DNA of 64,000 nt from Rhodoferax ferrireducens (GTDB taxonomy: Bacteria; Pseudomonadota; Gammaproteobacteria; Burkholderiales; Burkholderiaceae_C): positions 1 through 64,000 of the forward strand of contig NZ_QEII01000299.1 of NCBI RefSeq assembly GCF_003347515.1, read 5' to 3'. A program made the position numbers and the translations under genes. The notes beneath the pieces are model-generated. The model worked only from the letters and a program-made list of their open reading frames with translations, was not told the origin of the DNA and did not search any database. Shown piece by piece: positions 51,023 to 58,906 of the stretch. How positions within the stretch are numbered: the first letter of the stretch is position 1; each line of letters opens with the position of its first letter.

Positions 51023-51819
51023 AAAAGTCAAAAAACGGCAAGAACGACAAGCTGAGCAAGGACGAGTACTACAACCGACTTGAGCCCTTGCAGCTGGAGC
51101 TCAACGATGTGGCGCGCTGGTTGCAGCACACCGGTAAACGCCTGGTGGTGGTGATCGAGGGGCGCGATACCGCCGGCAAAGGCGGCGTCATCACCGCCAT
51201 CGCCGAGACCTTGAACCCGCGGCTATGCCGCACGGTGGCACTGGCCAAGCCGAGCGAGCGCGAGCAGACGCAATGGTATTTTCAGCGCTACGTGCCGCAG
51301 CTGCCGGCGGCGGGCGAGATCGTGCTCTTTGACCGCAGCTGGTACAACCGCGCCGGCGTCGAGCGTGTGATGGGCTTCTGCTCCGAAGGCGAGGCCAAGG
51401 TTTTTCTAAAACAGGCGCCGGTGTTCGAGCAGATGCTGATCGACGATGGCATCCTGCTCTTCAAGTACTGGCTGACGGTGGACCAGGCGCAGCAGGAAGA
51501 GCGTTTCACGGAGCGTCTGGCCGACCCGCTCAAGCGCTGGAAGCTCAGCCCCATCGACTTGCAGGCGCGCGAAAAATACGCCGACTACGGCCGCGCGCGC
51601 GATGCGATGCTGAAAGCCACCCATACGGCCAAGTCACCCTGGACCCTGGTGGATTTCAACGACCAGCGGCGCGGCCGGCTCACGCTGATCCGCCACCTGC
51701 TCGATCACATTCCGGAGCGCCAGGTGCCCGAAAAACTGATCGAATTCCCACCGCTGGACCACAAGCCGCTGCGCGAGCGCTTTGGCACGCCGCTCAAACC
51801 CATCCCGACGCTGCGCTGA
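51019..51819 (+). CDS. ppk2: Polyphosphate kinase 2
   Basis: 266 residues. Walker A-like EGRDTAGKGGVITAI, lid region SEREQTQWYFQRYVPQLP, Walker B-like LFDRSWYNRAGVERVMGF, and the one-domain length of PPK2 class I. It uses polyphosphate to phosphorylate nucleoside diphosphates (mostly GDP/ADP to GTP/ATP). It is coupled by an ATGA overlap to the FMN reductase gene. Next to a phasin remnant and stress genes, it fits a storage/energy role. Confidence 0.92.
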   Translation: MKKSKNGKNDKLSKDEYYNRLEPLQLELNDVARWLQHTGKRLVVVIEGRDTAGKGGVITAIAETLNPRLCRTVALAKPSEREQTQWYFQRYVPQLPAAGEIVLFDRSWYNRAGVERVMGFCSEGEAKVFLKQAPVFEQMLIDDGILLFKYWLTVDQAQQEERFTERLADPLKRWKLSPIDLQAREKYADYGRARDAMLKATHTAKSPWTLVDFNDQRRGRLTLIRHLLDHIPERQVPEKLIEFPPLDHKPLRERFGTPLKPIPTLR

Positions 51820-51829
51820 CGCCCTGCCC

Positions 51830-52555
51830 TTACGGCTCCACCTGCACCAGAACAAAACCACGGCGGCGGTTCTGGTTGTCGGCATCGGACGTGTTCATCG
51901 CAGCGTACAGATCGGCGGTCTTCACCCAGACCGGTGGATATTTGTAGCGCGACACGTCGAGCACGAGGAAACGATCGCTCTTCGCGTCAAACGCGGCCAG
52001 AGGCGAGATGTGTCCACCCAGCTCCTGACCCAAGGCGCGACGCAGGTAGTTCACGACCACATGCTGGTTGGGCGTGCCCAGTGCATTCGCGGCCATGGCT
52101 CGAAAATGGTCAAGACTTCTCTCATCGACGTGAAAAACCTGGGTTCTGACGCCATGCGACTCAAGCAACTGGCCCAATTGATCCAGCGTCATGCCCTGTT
52201 TCATCAGCAGCGCCTGGGGCAGGATCCGCTCCGTATCCTCGTTCAGGACATTGTCCTGCGTGAAGGTTTTAAAGGGTTCGATGCCCGGTGTGACCGGCGC
52301 GCGGACGGCCAGCGCATTGAGCACCATCACCATGCTCGCCACGCCGCAGTAGGCCTGGTTTTTCTGCGTCACAAACTGGATGCTCAGAGGCCAGTAAGCT
52401 TGTCGCGCCGAACTCTGCACCAGCAGCTGGCCGCCCGCTTCATCGCCCAGGCTGATCAGGTTGGCCGGTAGTGGCAGCGTCTGGGCCGTCGCCGCTAACG
52501 CGGCCAGGCAAGCGGAGACCAGGGCGAATCTGAGCGGGAGAAGTCGAAGTTTCAT
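51830..52555 (-). CDS. Phytochelatin-synthase-like cysteine peptidase, exported
   Basis: 241 residues with a signal peptide (LVSACLAALAATAQ) and a papain-like phytochelatin-synthase domain. The catalytic Cys is in NQAYCGVASMVMVLNAL (about residue 70), the His in ELGGHISPLAAFD and the Asp in FLVLDVSRYKYPPVWV. Prokaryotic members are N-domain only and mainly hydrolyse glutathione or its S-conjugates to gamma-Glu-Cys; true phytochelatin synthesis is weak. Its export suggests a periplasmic role. Start at 52555 has AGGAGA seven bases upstream. Convergent with ppk2 (10 bp). Confidence 0.85.
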   Translation of the reverse strand: MKLRLLPLRFALVSACLAALAATAQTLPLPANLISLGDEAGGQLLVQSSARQAYWPLSIQFVTQKNQAYCGVASMVMVLNALAVRAPVTPGIEPFKTFTQDNVLNEDTERILPQALLMKQGMTLDQLGQLLESHGVRTQVFHVDERSLDHFRAMAANALGTPNQHVVVNYLRRALGQELGGHISPLAAFDAKSDRFLVLDVSRYKYPPVWVKTADLYAAMNTSDADNQNRRRGFVLVQVEP

Positions 52556-52682
52556 GGTGTGTCTCCTGGTGATCGGGTTGAAGAGTGATAGAACCGATGG
52601 TGCCATGGGCTTGAATGTCCGGCTCGGCGAGATTAGGCTTGGGCGGTTAGATTTACGGTTTGGCTTTCCAAGGAGACCGCCC

Positions 52683-53315
52683 ATGTCCAGTTCCACCCGC
52701 CGCATGCTGCTCACCACCGGCGCCACCGTCCTCGCGGCCAGCGCCGCACCCCCCTGGCTCAGTTCCGCCTGGGCGCAGGCGCGTCAACTGCAGCCGACAC
52801 CCAGCCAGACCGAAGGGCCGTTTTACCCTGTGGCCCTGCCCGCCGACAGCGACTTTGACCTGCTGCACAACGGCCACTCGAACTACCAGCACGGCCAGCC
52901 GGCCTGGGTTGAAGGCACGGTGCTGGACACGGCAGGCCGTCCTGTGGCGGGCGCGGCGGTGGAGATCTGGCAGTGCGACCACGCGGGCCATTACCACCAT
53001 CCCGGCGATGGCGGCCGTGCCGATCCGGCGTTCCAGGGTTTTGGCCGCGTGACCGTGGGGCGCGACGGTGGCTACCGCTTTCGCACCCTCAGGCCGGTGC
53101 CGTACAGCGGGCGCACACCACACATCCACGTCAAGGTGCGGCTAGGCCGCCAGGAACTGCTGACCACCCAACTGTATGTGGCGGGCGATCCGGGCAACGA
53201 ACGCGACTTTCTCTGGCGGCGCCTGAACGAGCCAGACCGTGCCGCGCTCACCGTTCCCTTCATGCCCGAGGCCGACGGACTGCGGGCACGCTTTCCCATC
53301 ATCGTGCAGGCTTGA
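52683..53315 (+). CDS. Secreted intradiol ring-cleavage dioxygenase-like protein
   Basis: 210 residues. Twin-arginine-like leader (STRRMLLTTGATVLAAS) cut near AWAQA, then the protocatechuate 3,4-dioxygenase beta-type fold: QTEGPFYPVALP, VEIWQCDHAGHYHHPGD (Tyr and His candidates), YRFRTLRPVPYSGRTPHIHV with the His-x-His iron ligands. It would bind Fe(III) and cleave a catechol outside the cytoplasm. The partner subunit and a lactonizing enzyme are absent. Exported intradiol dioxygenases have been described, but substrates are mostly unknown. AAGGAGA stands before the ATG at 52683. Confidence 0.85.
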   Translation: MSSSTRRMLLTTGATVLAASAAPPWLSSAWAQARQLQPTPSQTEGPFYPVALPADSDFDLLHNGHSNYQHGQPAWVEGTVLDTAGRPVAGAAVEIWQCDHAGHYHHPGDGGRADPAFQGFGRVTVGRDGGYRFRTLRPVPYSGRTPHIHVKVRLGRQELLTTQLYVAGDPGNERDFLWRRLNEPDRAALTVPFMPEADGLRARFPIIVQA

Positions 53316-53568
53316 CGTCCTGATGGGCATACCAACCTGGCGGCAAATCTGAACGCCTGCTCTCATCCCCTTGTTTTTCAAAGCGACGGCGAACGTGATC
53401 CGCATACCGGTGGCACCCGCGGATGGATGCCGACACCGCACATTGCTGGCTGCGCGGCTGCGTTTGGGACGCTTGCGTTGATCTGAAAAATCGATCAGAC
53501 GATATGCAGCACGCGTGATCTTGGTAAGCTCTTCCCGATGACCAACCGACACGCACGGGAGACCCGCC

Positions 53569-53850
53569 ATGAGCCACAAACACTACGCACTGCTGTGCAC
53601 GATTTTCCAGGACCCGCTGCCCGCCAACATCCACTGGCGGGAGCTTGAGTCGCTGCTGAACCATCTCGGCGCGACCGTCGAACCATCGCACGGCGCGCGC
53701 TTCAAAGTGTCGCTCAACAAGGTCAGCGATTTTTTTCACCATCCGCACCACAACAGCGACTGTTCGCGCGACCTGATCAAGCAGGTGCGCGAGTTTCTGG
53801 CGCATGCCGGCGTCAGCCCGTCGACTTACGGCGCCGAGAAAAATAGTTAA
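53569..53850 (+). CDS. HicA-like small protein without an adjacent HicB
   Basis: 93 residues. The order helix-strand-strand-strand-helix with HWRELESLLNHLGATVEPSH, GARFKVSLNKVSDFFHHPHH and IKQVREFLAHAGVSP resembles the HicA mRNA-interferase fold. The conserved His follows Gly-Ala/Ser in HicA toxins (here SHGARF, with HHPHH later). No HicB antitoxin frame is up- or downstream, so it is either an orphan or a non-toxic relative. ATG at 53569 has GGGAGA upstream. Confidence 0.6.
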   Translation: MSHKHYALLCTIFQDPLPANIHWRELESLLNHLGATVEPSHGARFKVSLNKVSDFFHHPHHNSDCSRDLIKQVREFLAHAGVSPSTYGAEKNS

Positions 53851-53896
53851 GCTCGCGGTTCACCACCTTGCCCGGCGGCTGGCCCGGCATGTGCGC

Positions 53897-54745
53897 TTAT
53901 CCGTACCGTTTGCTGCGCAGGTTGTGTACGACTTCGCGCAACAAGGGTTGCAGCTTGCCGGTGTCGAGGCGCAAGGCCACACAGGTGGAAAGTACGTCGA
54001 TGATCAACAGATGCAGCAGACGCGAGACCATCGGGATAAACCGCTCACAGAGCTCCGAGTGATCAGCAGCCAGATGCATGTGGCCTGCTGAAGCCAGCGG
54101 CGTACCACTGGCCGTGATGACAATGGTGGTGGCACCATTCTTCCGTGCGATGGCGCAGGCGTCCAGCAGATCGCGGGTGCGGCCAGAGCTGGAAATGATG
54201 ACGACGCAATCGCCAGGGCGCAGCATCGTCGCGCTCATGACTTGAAAGTGGGCGTCGCTGTTGGCATGGGTGTTGATCCCCAGCCGAAAGAATTTGTGCT
54301 GCGCATCCTGCGCAATCATTCCGGACGTTCCCGCGCCAAAAAATTCGATGCGTTTGCCCCTGCTATGGGCGTCGGCCAAAAGGGTGGCTACTGCCTCTAT
54401 CGCGACAATATTGGCACCGTGGCGGTAGGCCGAAAAGGCCGCCATGGTGTTGTCAATGACCTTGACCAGGATGACCCCCGTCTTGTCTTCGGCATCGACA
54501 CAACGATGAATGAACGGCACGCCTTCTTCAACACCGCCTGCCAGCTTGCGCTTGAAATCCGACAAGCCGTCATACCCGACGCTGCGGCAGAAACGCACCA
54601 CCGTCGGCTTGCTCACTTGTGCCTGGCACGCCAATTCACTGACGGACGATTTGGCAAAGCACTTCGCGTCAATCAACAGGAGCTGGCCTACCCGCAACTC
54701 TGCAGGCGACAGCGAGGGCAAAGCGGCTTTGATTCGCTCCAGCAT
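53897..54745 (-). CDS. RpiR/HexR-family regulator of the sugar cluster
   Basis: 282 residues from MLERIKAALPSLSPAELR: RpiR HTH (about 1-78, SSVSELACQAQVSKPTVVRF) and SIS sugar-phosphate/sugar-acid binding domain (about 120-260, RIEFFGAGTSGMIAQDAQHK, VVIISSSGRTRDLLD). The frame stays open to 54892, but those 49 extra residues are an out-of-frame reading of a duplicated chemoreceptor tail (compare 55279-55345), so the true start is 54745. Last gene on the strand after the chemoreceptor. It probably represses the fucose-type operon; ligand likely a pathway intermediate such as a keto-deoxy acid. Confidence 0.87.
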   Translation of the reverse strand: MLERIKAALPSLSPAELRVGQLLLIDAKCFAKSSVSELACQAQVSKPTVVRFCRSVGYDGLSDFKRKLAGGVEEGVPFIHRCVDAEDKTGVILVKVIDNTMAAFSAYRHGANIVAIEAVATLLADAHSRGKRIEFFGAGTSGMIAQDAQHKFFRLGINTHANSDAHFQVMSATMLRPGDCVVIISSSGRTRDLLDACAIARKNGATTIVITASGTPLASAGHMHLAADHSELCERFIPMVSRLLHLLIIDVLSTCVALRLDTGKLQPLLREVVHNLRSKRYG

Positions 54746-54815
54746 GGCAGCTGATGCAACAACGCCTGCGCCTGATTTCGCACGCGCTGAAACACCATCG
54801 CCGTGCTCACCGAAC
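54681..54815 (-). repeat. Tandem-duplication copy 1: MCP tail plus rpiR 5' end
   Basis: This block matches 55211-55345 at about 80% by eye: GGTGAGCACGG, GATGGTGTT, AATCAGGCGCAGG, then ATGCTGGA-CGAATCAA. In copy 2 the first half is the in-frame 3' end of the chemoreceptor gene and the second half the broken rpiR start. Here the MCP half has decayed and the rpiR half belongs to the working gene. Separation between copies is 530 bp. Confidence 0.8.
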
Positions 54816-54902
54816 TGCTTGGCCACGCCCAAGCGCGTCAGCACTGGCATGGGCAGTTGCGGGCTTGTGGCCTGATTCAGGTTGATCAACACGATCAGTC
54901 AA

Positions 54903-54953
54903 TCAGGACGCCGCAACAAGCGAGGCGATCAGGGTACGTCGGTTTTGTTTCAT
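54903..54953 (-). pseudogene. Vestigial leader peptide of a lost exported protein
   Basis: MKQNRRTLIASLVAAS followed at once by a stop. A good ribosome site (GAGGAG) precedes the ATG and the 16 residues look like the start of a signal peptide, as in a binding protein. Nothing similar continues in any frame. It lies between the two duplication copies, so it may be the scar of a deletion. Confidence 0.45.
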
Positions 54954-55002
54954 CAAAGTCTCCTCAAGCAATAGTCATTGAACGGGCACGAGATTCAACC
55001 GA

Positions 55003-55273
55003 AGTCAAGAGCCTGACAATCGGGTGCCCCGCTCCTGTCGGCAGATGATACGGAGCGCAAGCATATATATCCAATAGATATTTCAAGGCTATTGATACGA
55101 AAATAGGAATTAACGAAAACCCTGATAGCCAGCAATAAAGCGGTAAAACGAGGCGGGAAATCCCGATTTCTAGCGCTATTGGACCCATTGCAATATACAT
55201 ATGTTTGGCGTTTGATCTGGGCCAAACCTGCAAGCGACGGCGAGGGCAGCACGGCCTTGATTCGGTCCAGCAT
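55003..55273 (-). pseudogene. Remnant of a second rpiR-type gene (5' end only)
   Basis: Starts MLDRIKAVLPSPSLAGLAQI, matching the first 20 or so residues of the regulator at 54745 (MLERIKAALPSLSPAEL). After that it loses similarity and runs through an A+T-richer stretch without HTH or SIS motifs. It begins six bases after the chemoreceptor stop, the position where the intact regulator gene must once have stood. Confidence 0.7.
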
Positions 55274-55278
55274 AACGG

Positions 55279-56868
55279 CTAGTGCAACAAGACCTGCGCC
55301 TGATTCTGTCCCGCGAGTTTGAACACCATCACCGTGCTCACCAGTTCATGGGCTTGCGACTTCAGACCGCCGGCTGCGGCCGCCATCTGCTCGACCAGGG
55401 CGGCATTCTGCTGTGTCGCAAGGTCCATTTGCCGGATGGCCTCACCTACCTGCGCGACGCCCGAGGCCTGTTCATGGCTGGCCGAGCTGATTTCCCCCAT
55501 GATGCCGGTGACGCGCTCAATCGCGCGGACAACTTCAGTCATGGTGACCCCGGCCTGGTTCACCAAGTTGCCACCCTCCTCTACGCGTGACACGCTATGG
55601 TTGATCAACAACTTGATTTCCTTGGCCGCTTCGGCTGATCGCCCGGCCAGGCTTCGCACCTCGGAGGCCACCACGGCGAAGCCGCGGCCTTGCTCGCCCG
55701 CCCGGGCGGCTTCCACGGCGGCGTTGAGCGCCAGGATATTGGTTTGAAAGGCGATGCCATCAATCACTTGAATGATGTCGGAAATCTTCCGCGAACTGTC
55801 GTTGATGCCTTTCATGGTCTGGACAACCTGGCTCACCACCTCGCCCCCTTGCGCGGCAACCGTCGATGCACTTCTGGCCAACTGGTTTGCCAAAACAGCA
55901 CTTTGCGCATTCTGCTTGACCGTAGCGCTGAGTTCCTCCATCGCCGCGGCAGTTTCTTCCAAGGCACTGGCTTGTTGCTCGGTCCGGGCGCTGAGGTCGT
56001 TATTGCCATGCGCGATTTCAGCACTGGCCGTGGCCACGCTGTTGGCGCCGGCGCGCACCGCCCGGACAATGTTTTGAAGAGACGCTTGCATGCGGGCCAT
56101 GGCAGCCATTGCACTGATCGTATCGCCCTGCCGAACGGGTATCGTGCTGGCGAGGTCGGCATTTGCAATGGCGCTGGCCAACACCGCCACGTCGGCGGGT
56201 TCTCCCCCGAGTTGCCTCACGATGCCACGAACCACCAGCCAGGCCAGAACGGCCGCCAGCAAGGCCGTGCCGACGGCGCAGGCGGTCAGTCCATTGCGTG
56301 CCAGGGTATAGTTGCTTTGGGCATGTTCGTATTGGGTCAGGTTCTTGTCTTCCTGATGACTCACGTTGTCGCTGATGGCCCGTTGCAGGGCAGCGGTCGC
56401 AGGTGCGGCCTCCTTGAGCAACCTGACGGCCTCCGAGTCCTTGTGAGCGATTGCCAGTTCAATGACGTGGCTGTTCAGGGGCCACGCTTTGCGGGCAGCG
56501 GTCTCGACGGCGGTGCGCTTGATCTGGTCGACCTCATCCGCCGAAAAAGTCTTCAGCTTCGCGTCGAGCTGCTCATAGCGGGCCTTCTCCGCCTGGAACC
56601 TGGCCTGCTCCTCCAGAATTTCCTTGTCTTCGTTCAAGAGCAATACTCGTTGCAGGATCAGCGCCACGTTGTGCGCCGACTGCGACATGTTCTGGGCCAG
56701 CGCTATCTGCACGTTATTGCCTTTGACAATGGCTTCGAGGTTCGCCTGCACACTGCTCAGCAGGTTCAAAGCCAGCACGCTCGACAACACGGATAGCAAC
56801 AGGGTGCTACCAAAGGCAAGGGTCAGCCGGGCGGCTATTTTTCTTGAGGACAGATTCAACATGGGCAA
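55279..56868 (-). CDS. Methyl-accepting chemotaxis protein
   Basis: 529 residues: TM helix about 11-33, periplasmic four-helix-bundle-type sensor about 34-190, TM helix about 190-212, HAMP to about 265, then the cytoplasmic signalling helices with hairpin tip VIDGIAFQTNILALNAAVEA and ARAGEQGRGFAVVASEVRSL. No C-terminal NWETF-type CheR tether. The tail VMVFKLAGQNQAQVLLH is found again, out of frame, at 54765-54815. Encoded inside the sugar operon, three bases from the mutarotase stop, it probably mediates taxis toward the sugar or a breakdown product (inference). Confidence 0.9.
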   Translation of the reverse strand: MPMLNLSSRKIAARLTLAFGSTLLLSVLSSVLALNLLSSVQANLEAIVKGNNVQIALAQNMSQSAHNVALILQRVLLLNEDKEILEEQARFQAEKARYEQLDAKLKTFSADEVDQIKRTAVETAARKAWPLNSHVIELAIAHKDSEAVRLLKEAAPATAALQRAISDNVSHQEDKNLTQYEHAQSNYTLARNGLTACAVGTALLAAVLAWLVVRGIVRQLGGEPADVAVLASAIANADLASTIPVRQGDTISAMAAMARMQASLQNIVRAVRAGANSVATASAEIAHGNNDLSARTEQQASALEETAAAMEELSATVKQNAQSAVLANQLARSASTVAAQGGEVVSQVVQTMKGINDSSRKISDIIQVIDGIAFQTNILALNAAVEAARAGEQGRGFAVVASEVRSLAGRSAEAAKEIKLLINHSVSRVEEGGNLVNQAGVTMTEVVRAIERVTGIMGEISSASHEQASGVAQVGEAIRQMDLATQQNAALVEQMAAAAGGLKSQAHELVSTVMVFKLAGQNQAQVLLH

Positions 56869-56871
56869 GGC

Positions 56872-57204
56872 CTATTGGCTCTCCAGATCAAATATCCGTT
56901 TCATGCCCACCCATTTCTCGCCCGGCGGTGTCCAGGGCGTGGGCCATTGGTAGCGCCACATCAGCGCTTCCCATTCCACGATCGCGGGATTGGCGCCAGC
57001 GACAACCGCCTGCGTGCCGTACACGGAATCGTCCGTCTCCATGATCATGAACAGCCGGGTTCCGAGCCGGTAGATTTCCATGCTCGTGATGCCCGAAGCC
57101 CGCAGATGGTCACGGACCTCAGGCCAGATTATTTCGTGCGCTTTTTCATATTCCGCTATGAGGGTCGCATCGTCAATCAAATCCAGCGCCCGGCAATGTC
57201 TCAT
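56872..57204 (-). CDS. L-rhamnose/L-fucose mutarotase family protein
   Basis: 110 residues, dimeric ferredoxin-like fold of the RhaM (DUF718) family. Visible are YEKAHEIIWPEVRDHLRASG with the active-site His, MEIYRLGTRLFMIMETD and WEALMWRYQWPTPW with GEKWVGMKRIFDL at the end. It interconverts anomers of a 6-deoxy sugar so the dehydrogenase gets its preferred form. Start MRHCRALDLID at 57204 overlaps the dehydrogenase stop by four bases; a longer frame from 57249 is rejected. Confidence 0.9.
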   Translation of the reverse strand: MRHCRALDLIDDATLIAEYEKAHEIIWPEVRDHLRASGITSMEIYRLGTRLFMIMETDDSVYGTQAVVAGANPAIVEWEALMWRYQWPTPWTPPGEKWVGMKRIFDLESQ

Positions 57205-57974
57205 AAGGCGCGGTCCAGGTGGGTGTAGCCGCCGTCGACAAACATCCATTGACCCGTGGTGTGCGACGAGGCATCAGACAGCAGGAACACACACATGCGG
57301 GCAATTTCTTCGGCCGTCGTCATGCGATGGCCCAGGGGGATTTTTTGGGTGATGCTGGCCAGCTTTTCCTCGGGCTGCTCAAAGCTGGCGATCCATCGTG
57401 CGTACAGTGGCGTCATCACCTCGGCCGGAATGACGGCGTTCACCCGTACCCCAAAGTCAAGCAAGGCGGCGGCCCATTCGCGCGTCAACGACAGCTGTGC
57501 GCCTTTGGATGCGCAATAACCGCTGGTATTGCCCTGACCGGTCAGCGCGGTCTTGGACGACACGTTCACGATGGCGCCCCTGGAGGCCTTGAGGTGCGGC
57601 ACGCAGTAATGCGCCATCACGTAATAGTGAATCAGGTTTCGCTCCAATGAGCCGACAAAGGCGTCGCGCCCGGCATCCAGCCCGATGTTGTCATTGATGC
57701 CGGCGTTGTTCACCAGGCCGTCAATCCGGCCAAACAGGGCCTGTGTTTGGGTTACGGCCGCGCGGCAGGCCGCATCGTCGGAAAGCTCCAGCTGAATAAA
57801 CTGGTAACGCGGTTGCAGGGCCGTCAACTGCGCAGCGAACGCCTCCGGCAGAGGGCTTTTTCCGTACACCACGGGGATCGCGCCCTCCTGCGCCAAGGTC
57901 AGTGATATGGCCGCACCAATGCCGCTGGCACCGCCCGTGACGATCACCACTTTGTCTTTGAGTTGCAAGTCCAT
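57201..57974 (-). CDS. L-fucose dehydrogenase (SDR)
   Basis: 257-residue short-chain dehydrogenase: cofactor motif VTGGASGIGAAIS, NNAGINDNIG, catalytic Ser in VNVSSKTALTGQGN, YxxxK as YCASKGAQL, and a C-terminal TGQWMFVDGGYTHLDRAL. The sequence strongly recalls the L-fucose/L-galactose dehydrogenase group of Burkholderia, which makes L-fucono-lactone with NAD(P)+. A 2-keto-3-deoxy-L-fuconate dehydrogenase would be the other SDR of this pathway, but the GYTHLDRAL end and GQGNTSGYCASKGAQL fit the first-step enzyme. Start MDLQLKDKVV at 57974. Confidence 0.82.
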   Translation of the reverse strand: MDLQLKDKVVIVTGGASGIGAAISLTLAQEGAIPVVYGKSPLPEAFAAQLTALQPRYQFIQLELSDDAACRAAVTQTQALFGRIDGLVNNAGINDNIGLDAGRDAFVGSLERNLIHYYVMAHYCVPHLKASRGAIVNVSSKTALTGQGNTSGYCASKGAQLSLTREWAAALLDFGVRVNAVIPAEVMTPLYARWIASFEQPEEKLASITQKIPLGHRMTTAEEIARMCVFLLSDASSHTTGQWMFVDGGYTHLDRAL

Positions 57975-57988
57975 AAAGTTCCTTCTCT

Positions 57989-58876
57989 TCAATCTATCGC
58001 CGCCGGCAGCGGCAAGCCATAGCACTGCACGGCATTGCCGCCCCAAAACGCCTCTTGCTCCTGCGCCGTGAGACGCGACGTGGCCCACGCCTGGGCTATG
58101 CGATGGACCGACGCGTAGGGCGCAGCGAGCTCGCACACCGGCCAGTCCGAGCCGAACATCAGGCGCAGGGGGCCAAAGGCCTCCAGCGCCTGGTCAAAGC
58201 AGGCGTGTATCACGCGGGCATCCATGGACCGCACGCCCACCTGCTGCCAATTGGTTTCGGTCACCAGACCGGACAATTTGCACATCACATGCGGCATCGC
58301 GGCCAGTTCCCGAACGCCGGCGGCCCAACGCCGGGGAACGTCGGCGTCGCTGAACCAATCCCGCAGCGCGGGCTTGCCGACATGGTCCAGCACCAGCCAA
58401 TGGGCATCGTGCCGGGCGCAAAAATCCACCGCAGCCGGCAGTTGACGGTCAAACACCAGAACGTCATAAACAAGCTGCCGCTTTTGCAGACTTGCAACGC
58501 CTCGATTGAAGGCGGCACTGCCGATCAGCGTCGTGATGTCCGGCTCGTCCTGCAGAATATGGCGCAAGCCGCGCAAGGCAACGTGATCGGCCCAGTGATT
58601 CAGCTGCGCCTCCAATCCTGGCCCCGTCAGGTCCGCCCAGCCCAGCACGCCAACAATGCGCGGGTCTTGTGCTGCCAGACCCAGCAGGAAGTCGGTCTCG
58701 TCCAGCACGCCGCGGGCCTGCACCGCCACCACGGCGTCGATGCCACAGGCCTGCATCGACGACCGGCAATCAGCGGGCATGCGGTCCTGCTGCAGCACCG
58801 GCATGTGCGCATTGATCCACGGAAAATCCTGTGCCTGGTAATGCCAGAAGTGCTGATGGGTGTCGATTTTCATCAT
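57989..58876 (-). CDS. L-fucono-1,5-lactonase-type amidohydrolase
   Basis: 295 residues of the amidohydrolase superfamily (COG3618). Metal-binding start KIDTHQHFWHY, then GLRHILQDEPD, WLVLDHVGKPALRDW, HVMCKLSGLVTETNW and the aspartate in RLMFGSDWPVCELA. It hydrolyses the sugar lactone made by the dehydrogenase to the aldonic acid. Spacing of 14 bases to the dehydrogenase gene supports one transcript. Confidence 0.88.
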   Translation of the reverse strand: MMKIDTHQHFWHYQAQDFPWINAHMPVLQQDRMPADCRSSMQACGIDAVVAVQARGVLDETDFLLGLAAQDPRIVGVLGWADLTGPGLEAQLNHWADHVALRGLRHILQDEPDITTLIGSAAFNRGVASLQKRQLVYDVLVFDRQLPAAVDFCARHDAHWLVLDHVGKPALRDWFSDADVPRRWAAGVRELAAMPHVMCKLSGLVTETNWQQVGVRSMDARVIHACFDQALEAFGPLRLMFGSDWPVCELAAPYASVHRIAQAWATSRLTAQEQEAFWGGNAVQCYGLPLPAAID

Positions 58877-58906
58877 CGTTGTCCGTGGACGCGGCTGGTC
58901 TTTGTA

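Noticed and set aside
54746..54892. 49-residue N-terminal extension of the RpiR-type regulator
   Set aside because: It is the out-of-frame reading of a duplicated chemoreceptor tail, and the HTH domain begins at the ATG at 54745.
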